From an uncultured Eubacteriales bacterium (lineage in GTDB: Bacteria > Bacillota > Clostridia > Oscillospirales > CAG-272), in assembly GCA_900552255.1 (NCBI GenBank), contig URZF01000004.1:1-23408 (forward strand): a stretch of DNA of 23,408 nt, in the 5' to 3' direction. Positions 1 to 7,610 of this stretch are shown one piece after another. The number at the start of each line of letters is the position of its first letter. Position 1 is the stretch's first letter. A program made the position numbers and the translations under genes. The notes beneath the pieces were generated by a model. The model saw nothing but the letters and a program-made list of their open reading frames with translations, did no database searches and was not told the origin of the DNA.

Positions 1-178
1 CCTGCTTGTAAAGCCTGGACTTACGGGACTTTCGCAGATCAACGGGGGATATGATCTTACACCGGCAGAAAAATGGCTCTATGACATGAAATACATACAT
101 GACCGTTCCATTCTTTTGGATTTGAAATGTCTCATATGGACGGTGCCCGTAATCTTGACGGCGAGAGGCTCCCGATGA
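1..178 (+). CDS. Undecaprenyl-phosphate sugar-phosphate transferase, C-terminal fragment (cut by left edge)
   Basis: An open frame enters from the left edge (first full codon at 2) and stops with TGA at 176-178. The 58 visible residues contain VKPGLTGLSQINGGYDLTP followed by EKWLYDMKYIHDRSILLDLK. This is the typical C-terminus of the bacterial sugar transferase family (WbaP/PglC/EpsL-like). These membrane-bound enzymes move a sugar-1-phosphate from a UDP-sugar to undecaprenyl phosphate, the first committed step of a surface glycan. The N-terminal part is outside the window, so subfamily and sugar cannot be judged. The stop overlaps the ATG of the next gene in an ATGA arrangement, which implies co-transcription and translational coupling with the glycosyltransferase downstream. 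Confidence 0.85.
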   Translation, partial: LLVKPGLTGLSQINGGYDLTPAEKWLYDMKYIHDRSILLDLKCLIWTVPVILTARGSR

Positions 179-2397
179 CGCCGCGTTTTCTTTTTGACGA
201 CCGCCGTCCCTCCGCCGTCACGGAGACCTATATGCGGATCGTCCGGGAGGCCGTATGCGAGGCGGGATTTTTTGCGCAAGACCGGAAGCTTTGCAAAAGG
301 CCGTCCCGGAAGGATTATATCGTGACAAACGAAGCGCTTGTTACCGTTCGGTATCTTTTGTCGGGTTATCGCAGGCATATCGTGTGGATGCAGGGGATCG
401 TGCCGGAGGAATCCTATCTGCGCCGCCATTCGCGGCTTCGCCGCGCCGTGCTCTCCTTTGCGGAAAAATTTGTTTTAAAGCACGCAGACCTGTTGCTGCT
501 CGTTTCCTCCGAAATGCTTGCTCATTATGAAGCGAAATACGGACTTCCCCTCGCCGGCAAAAGCGTTATCATGCCGTGCTTTTCCGAGACGGAGCCTTAT
601 GCCGGCGCTTTCGCCGCCAAGGAGGAGGGAACTTTCGCCTATGTGGGTTCTCTTTCCGCATGGCAGTGCTTCGCGCAGACGGCGGCGCTTTATGCCGAGA
701 TCGAAAGGCGCGCACCGTGCCGGACAAAATTGTTTGTATTCACGGAGGACACAGCGCGGGCGGAACGGCTTCTCGCGCAGAGCGGCGCGAAAAATTATGA
801 GATTTCCCATCGTGAGGGCGCCGCGCTTTTGGATGCGCTTTCATCGGTCAGATACGGCTTTGTCCTGCGCCGAGAGGATCCTGTCAACCGCGTTGCGACC
901 CCGACCAAGCTTTCCGTATACGCCGCGTGTGGACTCACGCCCATTTATTCTCCCGTGCTTGCGGATTTTGCCCGTCGGGCTGTGCCGCTTGATTACGGCA
1001 TACAGGTGAAGCTTCCGTTTGATCTGCATGATGTTTCCGCCGTCCTGCGGGATATGGAAAAGGACTGGGATCCCCGCCGTATGCGCGACATGAGCGCCCG
1101 AATTTTTGCAGATTATTACCATGCCGGTGGTTATAGGCAAACGCTCGGGCAGCGGTTTTTGCGGCTTGCCGGAAATCCTCCCGCCAAACGCAGAATTTTG
1201 TTTATCGTCGGGAACACGCGCACAGGCGGGATTCCGAATGCGCTGTATGCGCTGCTGCATGAAATCCACGGATTCTATGATATTTCCCTTTTGGCTGCGG
1301 ACGGCGGCGCGGACAGGGAAAGGCTTCCGGCGGATATTTCCGTTTTGGAGCCGGACGATATCCTGCGCGCCACCGAAACGCCGCTTGCCGGGCTCGGAGA
1401 GCTTTCCTTTCCCGCCGGAATCTTCCGGATATTCGGAGCCGCCTTTGCCAAGCTTTTTGGGAAAACGGTTCCGTTCCGGCTCGCCGCTCTTTGCCGGAGG
1501 GGAAAGCTTGGGGAATACGATGTCGCCGTTTCCTATACGCATCCGACGGCAGACCGCAGCTTCTGCGGGATCGCCTGCGAGCTCGCGCTTTTCGGCTGTC
1601 GGGCGTCCCGCCGGCTCGCGTTCATTCATTGCGATTTTGCGGAATACGGCGGAAACACGGCGGCAAACAGACGGCTTTTGCGGCGTTTTGACAGGATCTG
1701 CGCCGTATCGGAGGGCGTAGCGGCGCGTTTTCTGTCCGTGCTGCCGCGGGAGGCGGAAGCGCTTTCGGTCGTGCGCAATGTGATGGATGCGAAAAGAATT
1801 TTCGCGCTTGCGGCGGAACCGGTCACGGAATTTCCGAGCGGCCGTCGTCCGGTGATTCTGAGCGTCTGCCGGCTTTCGCCGGAAAAGGGACTGCTGCGCT
1901 GCATTCCGATCATGCGGCGGCTGCGGGACGAGGGCTTTGCTTTTACATGGCACATCGTAGGCGACGGACCGTGCCGGCATGCGCTTGAGAACGCCGTCAT
2001 AGAGCAGGGACTTGCGGGAACCGTCGTTTTGCACGGTGAGAAGAAAAATCCTTACGCGTACATGGCGCGCTCGGATTTTCTGCTTCTCCCGTCCTATCAT
2101 GAGGCGGCGCCGCTTGTGCTGGAGGAGGCGTGTTATTTGGGACTTCCGATTCTTGCGACCGACACCTCGTCGGCGGGGGAGCTTACGGGCGGCCATGCGG
2201 TGCTCTGCGGCACGGACGACGCCGCGCTCGCCGGTGCGCTGCGGCGATTTCTGTCGGAGAAAACCTATGAAGAGCTGCGCGGCGCGGCGGCGGACAGGGC
2301 CTCGCTCCTTCGTCTGAACGAGGAGTGGACGGCGGCCTCCATGCGCGCGTTTCGGGAGGCCTGCGGGAAGGGGCACGCGGATGGCACACGTTTTTGA
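175..2397 (+). CDS. Tandem two-domain glycosyltransferase (second half GT4-like)
   Basis: A 740-residue protein made of two glycosyltransferase-like halves. Residues about 1-335 look like a divergent GT-B domain, with FAYVGSLSAWQCF and later PTKLSVYAACGLTPIYS, which resembles the acceptor/donor segment of GT1/GT4 enzymes. Residues about 338-740 form a clearer GT4 unit. It opens with RRILFIVGNTRTGGIPNAL (glycine-rich donor loop), continues with ILSVCRLSPEKGL and HIVGDGP, and has an E-x7-E motif at about E643/E650 (HEAAPLVLEEACYLGLPIL). No signal peptide or membrane segment is evident. The start is set at ATG 175 because it overlaps the upstream stop (ATGA) and follows GAGAGG; an ATG at 127 is in frame but lies inside the upstream gene. 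It probably adds two sugars of the repeat unit on the cytoplasmic face; the sugars are unknown. Confidence 0.85.
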   Translation: MTPRFLFDDRRPSAVTETYMRIVREAVCEAGFFAQDRKLCKRPSRKDYIVTNEALVTVRYLLSGYRRHIVWMQGIVPEESYLRRHSRLRRAVLSFAEKFVLKHADLLLLVSSEMLAHYEAKYGLPLAGKSVIMPCFSETEPYAGAFAAKEEGTFAYVGSLSAWQCFAQTAALYAEIERRAPCRTKLFVFTEDTARAERLLAQSGAKNYEISHREGAALLDALSSVRYGFVLRREDPVNRVATPTKLSVYAACGLTPIYSPVLADFARRAVPLDYGIQVKLPFDLHDVSAVLRDMEKDWDPRRMRDMSARIFADYYHAGGYRQTLGQRFLRLAGNPPAKRRILFIVGNTRTGGIPNALYALLHEIHGFYDISLLAADGGADRERLPADISVLEPDDILRATETPLAGLGELSFPAGIFRIFGAAFAKLFGKTVPFRLAALCRRGKLGEYDVAVSYTHPTADRSFCGIACELALFGCRASRRLAFIHCDFAEYGGNTAANRRLLRRFDRICAVSEGVAARFLSVLPREAEALSVVRNVMDAKRIFALAAEPVTEFPSGRRPVILSVCRLSPEKGLLRCIPIMRRLRDEGFAFTWHIVGDGPCRHALENAVIEQGLAGTVVLHGEKKNPYAYMARSDFLLLPSYHEAAPLVLEEACYLGLPILATDTSSAGELTGGHAVLCGTDDAALAGALRRFLSEKTYEELRGAAADRASLLRLNEEWTAASMRAFREACGKGHADGTRF

Positions 2398-3679
2398 CCG
2401 GCCTGTCTGCCGCGACAAACTTGTCTTTTTCTGTACAGGAATCGGACTGCTCCTTCTTTGCCGGGATGTTCTGTCTGTTCCGGTGAGCCGCATATTCTTT
2501 CTGCTTGTCGTATTTGCGGCGCTTGTCTGCTTGGATGCGGAGGAAACCCGTCTTTTTGTGTTTTTTCTGATGCCGCTTTACGCGGGACTGCCTGGCAACT
2601 ATATCACGGTGCTGCTGATTGGTAAGCTCCTTTTTCTCGCGCTGTCGAACCCGGATCGCTTCCGCATTTCCGTTTCCTGCGCGGTGTGCTCAGTGTTTTT
2701 TGCCGCGTATGTGTTTATCCAAAATCTCTCGCTCGGTTATGTGAGCACGTATCATTTCGCTTTCTGTGCGGAAATTCTGCTGTTGATGCTGCTTGTCTCG
2801 GACGGCTCTCCCATCCCGCTGCGGCACATGACGGAGCTTTATTCGGCGTCGGTGCTGATTTCGGGTATATGCGCGCTGTTTGTCTGCGCGGGAGAAAATT
2901 CTTTCTCCGACATTCTGACCGGCGCCGTCCGATTCGGCGACGTTTACGGTACGGGCGGCATGCGGATGACGCTCGACCCGAATTTTCTCGGCTTTTCCTG
3001 TCTTTCCGGCATCGCAGCGCACGCGGAGCTTCTGCGCCGGCTTTTTGCATCCGGGAAGGAAAAAGAAAATCGCCGCGGCGTTTTTGTCTCGTTGTTTTTT
3101 ATCGTTTCGCTCGGCTTTTTCGGATTGATCGGGCTGTCCCGCACCTTTTTCGTCTGCGCCGCGGTCTTGCTGCTTTTCGAGCTGACCGCCTGCGCGCGCA
3201 CGCCTCGGATGCTTGTGAGATGCTTGCTTTTCCTCTCCCTTTCTGCCGTTTTCGCGTTCGCCGCCGTATCTGTTTTTTTGCCGGAGCTTGTGAAAACCGC
3301 CGTTTCCCGTTTTCAGTCGGCGGACCTTGCCGGCGCGAACGGCCGCGTGACCTTGATAAAGGAATGGGGAAGCGCATGGATGTCGTCCGCAGGAGCCTTG
3401 ATGTTCGGCGTGGGGCTTTTTCACACGAACGTTCATTTTACCGCGCTCCAATATGTTTTCGGACTTGGAATCGTCGGGTGCATCCTGGTTTTTGCCCTGT
3501 TCAGCCTTTTCGTTCGCGGAATCGGCTTCAGTCTAAGAAAAAGCGGGAAGATTCCCATATCGACTGCCGTCCTTATGTCGTGCGCGGTTCCCGCGGCCTG
3601 CTCGCTTTCCGCCCTGTTTCCTCTTGTTTTTGCTTTATATGCTTCGGCGGGGCTTGCCTGTTCTCCCGATGACGGATAG
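2381..3679 (+). CDS. O-antigen ligase/polymerase-like polytopic membrane protein
   Basis: A 432-residue, strongly hydrophobic protein with about ten predicted membrane segments and a larger polar loop in the C-terminal half (about 300-340). It contains GTGGMRMTLDPNFLGF and later ANGRVTLIKEWGSAW followed by MFGVGLFHTNVHF. This layout, with conserved Arg/Trp residues in an outside loop before the last helices, is typical of Wzy polymerases and O-antigen ligase-family proteins. Such proteins join lipid-linked repeat units outside the membrane. Primary sequence cannot separate polymerase from ligase. The ATG at 2381 follows GGAAGGGG and overlaps the glycosyltransferase gene by 17 nt. Its place between a glycosyltransferase and the acetyltransferase supports a surface-polymer role. 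Confidence 0.8.
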   Translation: MAHVFDRPVCRDKLVFFCTGIGLLLLCRDVLSVPVSRIFFLLVVFAALVCLDAEETRLFVFFLMPLYAGLPGNYITVLLIGKLLFLALSNPDRFRISVSCAVCSVFFAAYVFIQNLSLGYVSTYHFAFCAEILLLMLLVSDGSPIPLRHMTELYSASVLISGICALFVCAGENSFSDILTGAVRFGDVYGTGGMRMTLDPNFLGFSCLSGIAAHAELLRRLFASGKEKENRRGVFVSLFFIVSLGFFGLIGLSRTFFVCAAVLLLFELTACARTPRMLVRCLLFLSLSAVFAFAAVSVFLPELVKTAVSRFQSADLAGANGRVTLIKEWGSAWMSSAGALMFGVGLFHTNVHFTALQYVFGLGIVGCILVFALFSLFVRGIGFSLRKSGKIPISTAVLMSCAVPAACSLSALFPLVFALYASAGLACSPDDG

Positions 3680-3850
3680 GAGCGGCGGCCGATTGCATAT
3701 TTAAAATCGGACGGCACGCATAGGTACGGGCGACTTTTGTTTGACCGTATAATCGGGCGCCTATTTTTTGGAAGGAACAGCGCCTCCCTCGTCATATTTT
3801 TCCCGCGGCTGCGGCGCTGTTGTTATATATAAAATTCCCCGGAGGTTATT
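3680..3850 (+). other. Non-coding gap with two inverted repeats inside the polysaccharide cluster
   Basis: The only sizeable gap in the surface-polymer cluster. It holds a 6-bp stem (CCGATT 3689-3694 with AATCGG 3705-3710) and a perfect 9-bp inverted repeat (AACAGCGCC 3776-3784 with GGCGCTGTT 3813-3821, 28-nt loop). Neither is followed by a clear T-tract, so neither is called a terminator. A TATAAT at 3748-3753 has no acceptable -35 at 16-18 nt. A regulatory role is possible but not shown. Confidence 0.35.
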
Positions 3851-3856
3851 TTGCAA

Positions 3857-4405
3857 ATGAAAAATCGTTTTTCCCGTGCCGTCGGCAGGTTCCTATATGC
3901 CGCGGCGTCGCATCTGCCGAGCTCCTATTCGAGATGCAGAGTTGGACAAAGGCGTCTGCGCGCGCTGTGCGCGAGGCTGATTCTGACGTCCTGCGGACAT
4001 GAGGTGAATATCGAGAGGGGCGCTCGGTTCGCATCCGATGTGAAGCTCGGAGACTGCTCGTCGATCGGGATTCGCGCCTATATCGAGGAAGGAACCGAAA
4101 TCGGAAATTTTGTCATGATGGGACCGGACTGCGCCGTCTTCACCCGCAATCACCGATACGACAGAACGGATGTGCCGATCTGCGTGCAGGGCGGAGGGGA
4201 TAGAGAGCCTGTCCGGATCGGCGACGACGTTTGGATCGGCGCCCGCGTCACCATCCTGCCCGGCGCCGATATCGGAAATGGGGCTGTGATCGGAGCGGGA
4301 AGCGTTGTCCGCGGAAAAATCCCTCCTATGGTGGTGGCGGCGGGAAATCCCGCGCGGGTCGTCGGCATGAGAGGAAATGCCGAAGGAGAAAGCTCCCTTG
4401 AATAA
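3857..4405 (+). CDS. Left-handed beta-helix (hexapeptide repeat) O-acetyltransferase
   Basis: A 182-residue protein. From about residue 60 it carries hexapeptide-repeat coils ([22 protein letters not shown], then [33 protein letters not shown]) and ends with the family signature [21 protein letters not shown] in the middle supplies the probable catalytic His. This matches the WcaF/maltose-O-acetyltransferase-like group, trimeric cytoplasmic enzymes that transfer acetyl from acetyl-CoA to a sugar hydroxyl. The acceptor here is presumably a sugar of the surface polymer. GGAGG at 3841-3845 fits two in-frame starts: TTG 3851 (5-nt spacing) and ATG 3857 (11-nt spacing). ATG was chosen but TTG is possible. 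The 3' end overlaps the next gene. Confidence 0.85.
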   Translation: MKNRFSRAVGRFLYAAASHLPSSYSRCRVGQRRLRALCARLILTSCGHEVNIERGARFASDVKLGDCSSIGIRAYIEEGTEIGNFVMMGPDCAVFTRNHRYDRTDVPICVQGGGDREPVRIGDDVWIGARVTILPGADIGNGAVIGAGSVVRGKIPPMVVAAGNPARVVGMRGNAEGESSLE

Positions 4406-5573
4406 GCGCCGCCGTGCGGCAATGGCCGTCCGTTTTTTGCTTTATGCCGCAGTGAAAGCGGCATGCGGTGCGGTTCTCTTTCGGAAGCGTTTCACGGATA
4501 TATGGCTTTTTTCGGAACGGGGATATGACGCCTGCGACAACGCATGGGCGCTTTTTCGCTATCTGCGGGAGCGGTATCCGGAGAAGAAGGCGTATTATAT
4601 TCTTGACAGGAACGCCGTATGCCGGGAAAAGGTCGAGGTGGCAGGCAGGATTCTGAAAAAAGGCTCTCTGCGCCATGCGTTTTATTATTTTCTGCCGACG
4701 GCAAAGATCAGCACTCATATTTTTGGTGCGTCTCCGGATACGGCGCTGTTTGCTTCACACGCAGGGAAGCGGTTTCTGCGGGCGCCGGGGATTTCCGTTT
4801 TCCTCCAGCACGGCGTGACCAAAGACGACATCCCCGCGCTGTATGCGGAAAATACGTCGGTCGATCTCTTTGTCTGCGGCGCCGCGCCGGAATATGAATT
4901 TGTAAAAAATCGGTTCGGTTATCCGGAAGGCGCGGTGTGGTATCTCGGTTTTGCGCGGTACGATGCGCTCCATGCAGCCGTTCCGGGACGCGCGATTCTG
5001 TTCATGCCGACGTGGCGGGAGACGCTGTCCTCCCTTTCACCGGCGGATTTCGCAAAAACCGGATATTTTCTGGCGCTCCGGCGAATCCTGTCGAACAAGG
5101 AGCTTTCGGCTTTGCTGGAACGGGAAAACGTGCGGCTCGTGTTCGCACCGCATCCCGAGATGCGGAAATTTTCGCACCTTTTTCATGCTTCGGGAGATAG
5201 GCTTTCCGTCTGTATGGAGGATATCGGCGCCGCTGTCCGTGCATGTGCGGCGCTTATCACGGATTTTTCGAGCGTCATGTTCGATTTTGCTTATAGGGAA
5301 CGTCCGGTCGTCTATCTCGCTATGGGAGGGCTTTCGCTGCCGAATTATCCCGCCGGATATTTTGACAGGGAACGAGACGGCTTCGGTCCTCTCGCGCGGG
5401 ACGAGATAGAGCTGCTGCAAATCCTTGAGGCTATGATCCGTTCCGATTTTCGGATGGGAGCGGAATATAAGGCGCGCGCCGCGGGATTTTTCCCGCTCCG
5501 CGACGGGCATAACTGCGCGCGGAATGCGGAAGCGATCGCCGACTGTATTGCAAAAACGAAGCGGCTGTGGTAA
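4398..5573 (+). CDS. CDP-glycerol glycerophosphotransferase family protein (TagB/TagF-like)
   Basis: About 391 residues matching the poly(glycerophosphate) glycerophosphotransferase family. Visible hallmarks are [21 protein letters not shown] near the N-terminus, the [11 protein letters not shown] segment with its conserved His, [29 protein letters not shown] and [23 protein letters not shown] near the C-terminus. Family members transfer glycerol-phosphate or ribitol-phosphate from CDP-alditols to a lipid-linked acceptor at the inner membrane face. It is a single catalytic domain, shorter than bifunctional TagF. TTG 4398 is chosen as start because AAGGAGAA lies about 8 nt upstream. The in-frame ATG at 4377 has GAGG only 2-3 nt away, and ATG 4422 is another alternative. 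Overlap with the acetyltransferase stop implies coupling. Confidence 0.85.
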   Translation: MNKRRRAAMAVRFLLYAAVKAACGAVLFRKRFTDIWLFSERGYDACDNAWALFRYLRERYPEKKAYYILDRNAVCREKVEVAGRILKKGSLRHAFYYFLPTAKISTHIFGASPDTALFASHAGKRFLRAPGISVFLQHGVTKDDIPALYAENTSVDLFVCGAAPEYEFVKNRFGYPEGAVWYLGFARYDALHAAVPGRAILFMPTWRETLSSLSPADFAKTGYFLALRRILSNKELSALLERENVRLVFAPHPEMRKFSHLFHASGDRLSVCMEDIGAAVRACAALITDFSSVMFDFAYRERPVVYLAMGGLSLPNYPAGYFDRERDGFGPLARDEIELLQILEAMIRSDFRMGAEYKARAAGFFPLRDGHNCARNAEAIADCIAKTKRLW

Positions 5574-5647
5574 AATCATAGGAGAACGGATAAAATTTCC
5601 TTCTTTTGCGTATACTTTTTGGGAATGTTTTGCGGGAAAGGCGGCGG

Positions 5648-6754
5648 ATGGCTTTGAAAAAGATAATGCTGGTCTTTGGAACAAGACCGGAGGCGATCAA
5701 AATGTGCCCTCTTGTTTTGGAGCTGAAAAAGAGAAAAACTGTCGAAACGCTCGTCTGCGTGACGGGACAGCACCGCGAGATGCTGGATTCCGTTTTGCAT
5801 ATCTTCGGCGTCGTGCCGGACTACGATCTCGCAGTCATGAAAGAGGGACAAACGCTGTTCGACGTCACCTGCTTCGTGCTTTTGGGTATGAAAAAAATCT
5901 TGGAGGAGGCCTCTCCCGATGCCGTGCTGGTTCACGGCGACACGACGACGGCGTTTGCCGCCTCGCTCGCTTGCTATTATCTGAAAATTCCGGTCGGGCA
6001 TGTGGAGGCGGGACTGCGCACGGGCGATCTTTACGCGCCGTTTCCGGAGGAGTTCAACCGCATGGCCGTCGCCTCGCTTGCCGCCTATCATTTTGCGCCG
6101 ACTCTGTCCGCACGGGAAAATCTTCTGCGGGAGGGAAAGCCGGAGAAGAGCATTTATGTTACGGGCAATACCGTGATCGACGCCTTGAAAACGACGGTAA
6201 GGACGGATTATACGCATCCCATGCTGGAGCGTGCGGCGGGACGCCGCATGATTCTCATGACGGCGCACCGCAGAGAAAGCCTCGGGGAACCGATGCGGCG
6301 GATGTTTTCCGCCGTGCGGGCGCTTTGCGATGCGCATCCCGATATTTTTCTCATTTATCCCGTGCATCCCAACCCTGCGGTTGGGGAAGCGGCGCATGCG
6401 GCTTTTGACGGCTGTGCGAACGCGGTTTTGATTCCGCCGCTCGATGTTGTGGATTTTCACAATTTTATGGCGCGCGCGTATTTTATCCTCACGGACAGCG
6501 GCGGCGCCCAGGAGGAAGCGCCCTCCCTCGGCGTTCCGGTGCTTGTGATGCGCGACACGACGGAGCGCCCGGAGGGGCTTGCCGCGGGAACGGCAAGACT
6601 TGTCGGAACGGACGGTGCCGCCATTCTGTCGGCGTGTGAGACGCTTCTTTGTGATTCTGCGGAATATGAGAGGATGGCACATGCGGAAAATCCATACGGC
6701 GACGGACACGCTTCGGAGCGGATCGCGGATATCCTTGCCGCGGACGGACGGTGA
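5648..6754 (+). CDS. wecB: UDP-N-acetylglucosamine 2-epimerase (non-hydrolysing)
   Basis: A 368-residue protein with near-complete family signatures. These are KIMLVFGTRPEAIKMCPL at the N-terminus, VHGDTTTAFAASLACYY, VGHVEAGLRTGDLYAPFPEE, LMTAHRRES, YPVHPNP and ILTDSGGAQEEAPSLGVPVL followed by RDTTERPEG. It converts UDP-GlcNAc to UDP-ManNAc in the cytosol. UDP-ManNAc is a precursor for wall teichoic acid linkage units and for ManNAc-containing capsules. This fits the adjacent CDP-glycerol transferase. ATG 5648 follows GGGAAAGG and begins right before the conserved GTRPEA segment; upstream in-frame codons show no family similarity. In Gram-positives the gene is also called mnaA. It is the last gene of the surface-polymer cluster. 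Confidence 0.95.
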   Translation: MALKKIMLVFGTRPEAIKMCPLVLELKKRKTVETLVCVTGQHREMLDSVLHIFGVVPDYDLAVMKEGQTLFDVTCFVLLGMKKILEEASPDAVLVHGDTTTAFAASLACYYLKIPVGHVEAGLRTGDLYAPFPEEFNRMAVASLAAYHFAPTLSARENLLREGKPEKSIYVTGNTVIDALKTTVRTDYTHPMLERAAGRRMILMTAHRRESLGEPMRRMFSAVRALCDAHPDIFLIYPVHPNPAVGEAAHAAFDGCANAVLIPPLDVVDFHNFMARAYFILTDSGGAQEEAPSLGVPVLVMRDTTERPEGLAAGTARLVGTDGAAILSACETLLCDSAEYERMAHAENPYGDGHASERIADILAADGR

Positions 6755-6797
6755 TTTTTGCTTCCCGCCCGCGGACTTGTATAATTTGGCAGGATAA

Positions 6798-6818
6798 CCG
6801 GAAATAAATCCGGAAATA
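6798..6818 (+). repeat. Tandem CCGGAAATA repeat upstream of the pur promoter
   Basis: CCGGAAATA occurs at 6798-6806 and again at 6810-6818, a 12-nt period. The same stretch contains the inverted pair CCGGA/TCCGG (6798-6802 with 6809-6813). It ends 15 nt before the -35 box. That suits an operator or activator site. It does not match the Bacillus PurBox (CCGAAC core). No T-tract follows, so it is not a terminator. Function is inferred from position only. Confidence 0.35.
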
Positions 6819-6833
6819 TCGTCAATCTCACTC

Positions 6834-6862
6834 TTGACAAAAAACGAAGAAAACGATATAAT
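6834..6862 (+). promoter_or_regulatory. Consensus sigma-A promoter of the purine operon
   Basis: TTGACA at 6834-6839, a 17-nt spacer, and TATAAT at 6857-6862. Both hexamers are perfect, with ideal spacing. Transcription should begin near 6869-6871, about 10-15 nt before the riboswitch aptamer. It is the only strong promoter I see in front of the 14.5-kb pur gene run. Confidence 0.9.
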
Positions 6863-6880
6863 AAGGTCGTAAATCAGAGG

Positions 6881-6954
6881 ATTTCCCGCAACCGACGGAG
6901 ATGTGGAGCACCACAGGGGAACGGGGGATGATACCGAAGCCGACCGTCTGGGCA
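6881..6954 (+). ncRNA. ZTP (pfl) riboswitch aptamer upstream of purE
   Basis: The conserved 3' core reads GCCGACCGTCTGGGCA (6939-6954), one base from the pfl/ZTP consensus core GCCGACCGCCUGGGCA as I recall it. Upstream, CCCG (6885-6888) pairs with CGGG (6922-6925) as P1. TGTGG/CCACA (6902-6906 with 6911-6915) forms P2, followed by GGGGAACG. GCC (6939-6941) and GGC (6951-6953) form P3. A pseudoknot is possible between CGG 6896-6898 and CCG 6944-6946. ZTP riboswitches bind ZMP/ZTP (AICAR phosphates), which build up when 10-formyl-THF is short, and switch on purine and one-carbon genes. Position between the promoter and purE is typical. A covariance-model search would settle it. Confidence 0.88.
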
Positions 6955-6994
6955 ATCCTATCGAGAAGGATAGGACTGCCCTTTTTATGTTTTT
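6950..6994 (+). terminator. Riboswitch-controlled intrinsic terminator
   Basis: GGGCA (6950-6954) pairs with TGCCC (6977-6981). Inside, TCCTATC (6956-6962) pairs with GATAGGA (6969-6975) across one A-C mismatch. The stem is followed by TTTTTATGTTTTT. The 5' strand GGGCA is also the 3' strand of riboswitch P3, so aptamer folding and termination are mutually exclusive. This is the expected ON-switch: ligand-bound aptamer gives read-through into purE. Confidence 0.9.
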
Positions 6995-7025
6995 GGCTCG
7001 GAAAGAAAAGGAACGGAGTTTGATG

Positions 7026-7520
7026 ATGAAAAAAGTTGCAGTAATCATGGGCAGCGACAGCGACCTTCCGGTCGCGGAAAAAGCGATAAGCACGCTTGCG
7101 TCTTACGGCGTGCCGGCTGAGGTCCATGTTTTTTCGGCGCACCGCACACCGGAGGAGGCGCGTGCGTTTTCCGTATCCGCGAGAGAGAACGGCTTTGGCG
7201 CCATCATTGCGTTCGCCGGGATGGCGGCGCATCTTGCCGGGGCGATCGCCGCGAATACGACGCTCCCCGTGGTCGGGGTCCCTGTAAAATCCGCAAATTT
7301 AGGCGGCATTGACGCTCTTTTATCGACGGTGCAGATGCCGTCCGGGATTCCGGTGGCGACGGTCGCGATAGACGGGGCTGCCAATGCCGCGATTCTTTGC
7401 ATCGAGATGCTCGCCATTGCGGACGATGCTCTCGCGGAGAAGCTCATGGCGGCAAGGACAGAGGGCACGGAAAAGGTGCTTGCCAAAAACAAGGCGATCG
7501 AGGAAAAATTCAATCGCTGA
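7026..7520 (+). CDS. purE: N5-carboxyaminoimidazole ribonucleotide mutase / AIR carboxylase catalytic subunit
   Basis: A 164-residue protein with the PurE signature VAVIMGSDSDLPVAEKA, FSAHRTPEEA, a phosphate-binding AGMAAHLAGAIAA, and LPVVGVPVKSANLGGIDALL followed by QMPSGIPVATVAI. Length is normal for a bacterial PurE; family members form octamers. SAHRTPE and the AAHLAG loop resemble class I PurE, which works on N5-CAIR made by PurK. No purK is in this window, so either purK lies elsewhere or this PurE uses AIR and CO2 directly. Two consecutive ATGs (7023, 7026) follow GGAG at 7015-7018; 7026 gives the better spacing of 7 nt. It is the first gene after the ZTP riboswitch terminator and is therefore its direct target. 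Confidence 0.95.
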   Translation: MKKVAVIMGSDSDLPVAEKAISTLASYGVPAEVHVFSAHRTPEEARAFSVSARENGFGAIIAFAGMAAHLAGAIAANTTLPVVGVPVKSANLGGIDALLSTVQMPSGIPVATVAIDGAANAAILCIEMLAIADDALAEKLMAARTEGTEKVLAKNKAIEEKFNR

Positions 7521-7610
7521 AATAAAATAGGGTATATCTTCTGCCGCGGACGGCGGAGAAAAGGTTTGAAAATAAAATCAGACAGGAAAATCGAAAGGAA
7601 GCTTATCGTT

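Noticed and set aside
841..2493. Long minus-strand open frame (550 codons) opposite the tandem glycosyltransferase
   Set aside because: Arg/Lys/Pro-rich low-complexity translation with no family motif, lying opposite a well-supported gene. It is a GC-rich shadow frame.
3741..3753. TTGACC directly next to TATAAT before the acetyltransferase gene
   Set aside because: The hexamers are only 1 nt apart, so they cannot work as a pair, and no other properly spaced partner was found.
6780..6785. TATAAT as a second pur promoter
   Set aside because: The nearest -35 candidate (TTGCTT 6758-6763, 16-nt spacer) is poor, and the perfect promoter at 6834-6862 explains the operon.
6798..6814. CCGGA/TCCGG hairpin as a terminator for wecB
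   Set aside because: Only 5 bp and no T-tract follows. It is better read as a possible operator repeat.
5576..7093. Minus-strand open frame of 505 codons across the epimerase and pur leader
   Set aside because: It runs antisense through wecB, the promoter and the riboswitch, with a basic, motif-free translation.
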